DNA of 35,704 nucleotides, taken from positions 1-35,704 of the forward strand of contig CACHTK010000010.1 in the NCBI GenBank assembly GCA_902582765.1. Direction: 5' to 3'. Position numbers and translations under genes: made by a program. Each line of letters opens with the position of its first letter. Within the stretch, counting starts at the first letter, position 1. This document shows, piece after piece, positions 35,119 through 35,704 of the stretch. Below the pieces are notes generated by a model, which saw nothing but the letters and a program-made list of their open reading frames with translations, had not been told where the DNA came from and made no database searches. This DNA comes from an uncultured Pelagibacteraceae bacterium (GTDB lineage: Bacteria > Pseudomonadota > Alphaproteobacteria > Pelagibacterales > Pelagibacteraceae).

Positions 35119-35142
35119 TTAATTAATTATAATTCATCAGAA

Positions 35143-35151
35143 CATATAGCA
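35143..35151 (-). promoter_or_regulatory. Possible extended -10 promoter of proX
   Basis: The minus strand reads TGCTATATG, an extended -10 type match about 40 bases before the proX start. A TTGAAA lies 21 bases further upstream, too distant for a regular -35. It sits in the divergent gap between proX and the methyltransferase gene. Chance occurrence in such AT-rich DNA is possible. Confidence 0.3.
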
Positions 35152-35248
35152 GGATAAATTGCAAACTGGTTTCAACTATTAGTTGTGTGAAAATTGTCTT
35201 TATACCCTGGATATTTATAAATAAATTATAAAAAAAATATTAAACTCT

Positions 35249-35704
35249 ATGGCTCAGAAAGACGTTGGCAACAAAGTACCCATTTATAAACTTAAAGAAA
35301 CAAAAGAGGTTATGGAATTCTATGATGAATGGGGATTAAACAATAAATATGACAAAGACATGGTTGATTGGAATTATACAGGTCCAAAAGAGACCTCAGA
35401 AGTGTTTGCAAAATACCAAAAAGATAAAAATATAAAAATTTATGATGCTGGATGTGGTACAGGCTTAGTTGGTGTAGAATTAAAAAAATATGGTTTTTCT
35501 GACTTTTATGGTGCTGATTTATCACAAAAACTTTTAGATTTAGTTCCAAACAATCTTTATAAGAAATTAGAAAAAGTTGATTTAAATAAACCAATAAATG
35601 AAAAAGATAATTATTACGACGCGCTAATGTGCGTTGGAACATTTACTTTTGGTCATGTAAAACCACCAGCTCTTGATGAGTTTATAAGGATCACAAAAAA
35701 ACAA
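35249..35704 (+). CDS. SAM-dependent class I methyltransferase (partial, runs off the window)
   Basis: The frame opens with ATG at 35249 and stays open for 152 codons to the window end. SAM motif I is clear: IYDAGCGTGLVGVELKK (about residues 64-80), followed by the acidic motif II region FYGADLSQKLLDL and a motif IV-like YDALMCVGTFTFGHV. The N-terminus EVMEFYDEWG resembles the METTL27/Williams-Beuren-type small-molecule methyltransferases. It is divergent from proX with a 143-base gap. The substrate is unknown. A reverse-strand open frame over the same bases is a shadow. Confidence 0.82.
   Translation, partial: MAQKDVGNKVPIYKLKETKEVMEFYDEWGLNNKYDKDMVDWNYTGPKETSEVFAKYQKDKNIKIYDAGCGTGLVGVELKKYGFSDFYGADLSQKLLDLVPNNLYKKLEKVDLNKPINEKDNYYDALMCVGTFTFGHVKPPALDEFIRITKKQ

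Noticed and set aside
35310..35642. A long reverse-strand open frame near the right edge
   Set aside because: It lies antisense to the methyltransferase frame with a clear SAM motif; its translation is low-complexity and resembles no protein.
1..35704. CRISPR arrays, insertion sequences, tRNA or rRNA genes, prophage
   Set aside because: No regularly spaced repeats, terminal inverted repeats, transposase-like frames, clover-leaf motifs or phage-type genes were seen while reading both strands.

Overview
The window is very AT-rich, gene-dense DNA, with most gaps under 150 bases and many 1-20 base overlaps. It looks like a free-living marine alphaproteobacterium of the SAR11 clade (Pelagibacterales). 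That assignment rests on base composition, streamlining, and a gene set centred on methylated osmolytes and one-carbon units: an FMO of the trimethylamine monooxygenase type, quaternary-amine ABC transporters, heterotetrameric sarcosine oxidase, formate-THF ligase, and a DmdA/GcvT-like protein paired with MetF. No RNA genes, insertion sequences, CRISPR arrays or phage genes were found, and no stretch over 300 bases lacks a gene.

Layout. 1-1018: the tail of an upstream gene, a secreted MORN-repeat protein and an overlapping small membrane protein. 1084-5755: a tight operon of a ProV-type ATPase, a double-length ProW-type permease and glycerol kinase. 5762-7090 (minus): the FMO/Tmm-like enzyme. 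7206-15302 (plus): GpsA-like glycerol-3-phosphate dehydrogenase, then a carbohydrate ABC importer (binding protein and two permeases, no ATPase), an MGH1-type glycoside hydrolase, an iron-type alcohol dehydrogenase and a class I glutamine amidotransferase. 15294-16970 (minus): formate-THF ligase. 17099-22205 (plus): soxBDAG. 22209-24744 (minus): a folate/biopterin-transporter-like carrier, an unknown protein and a GNAT acetyltransferase. 24781-25401 (plus): SRAP protein. 25404-26942 (minus): purEK. 27030-30426 (plus): an M19-dipeptidase-like protein, a 551-aa unknown, a DUF3726 protein and a previously uncalled 55-aa CxxC/CxxC protein. 30423-35105 (minus): proX, proW, short metF, a DmdA/GcvT-like protein and a YIP1-like membrane protein. 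35249-end (plus): start of a SAM-dependent methyltransferase.

How it fits together (inference). Imported methylamines or betaines would be oxidised or demethylated. Methyl groups would enter the tetrahydrofolate pool through sarcosine oxidase and the GcvT-like protein, and be balanced by MetF and formate-THF ligase. The carbohydrate importer and glycoside hydrolase look like a pathway for a glucosylated osmolyte such as glucosylglycerol or glucosylglycerate. Nearby glycerol kinase and GpsA could handle released glycerol. The four-gene M19-like cluster is the best candidate for an undescribed system: its first member lacks several metal ligands expected of the dipeptidase family and its partners have no assigned function. 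Strong hairpins lie between each binding-protein gene and its permease gene (9624-9656 and 34052-34081), probably setting binding protein above permease.
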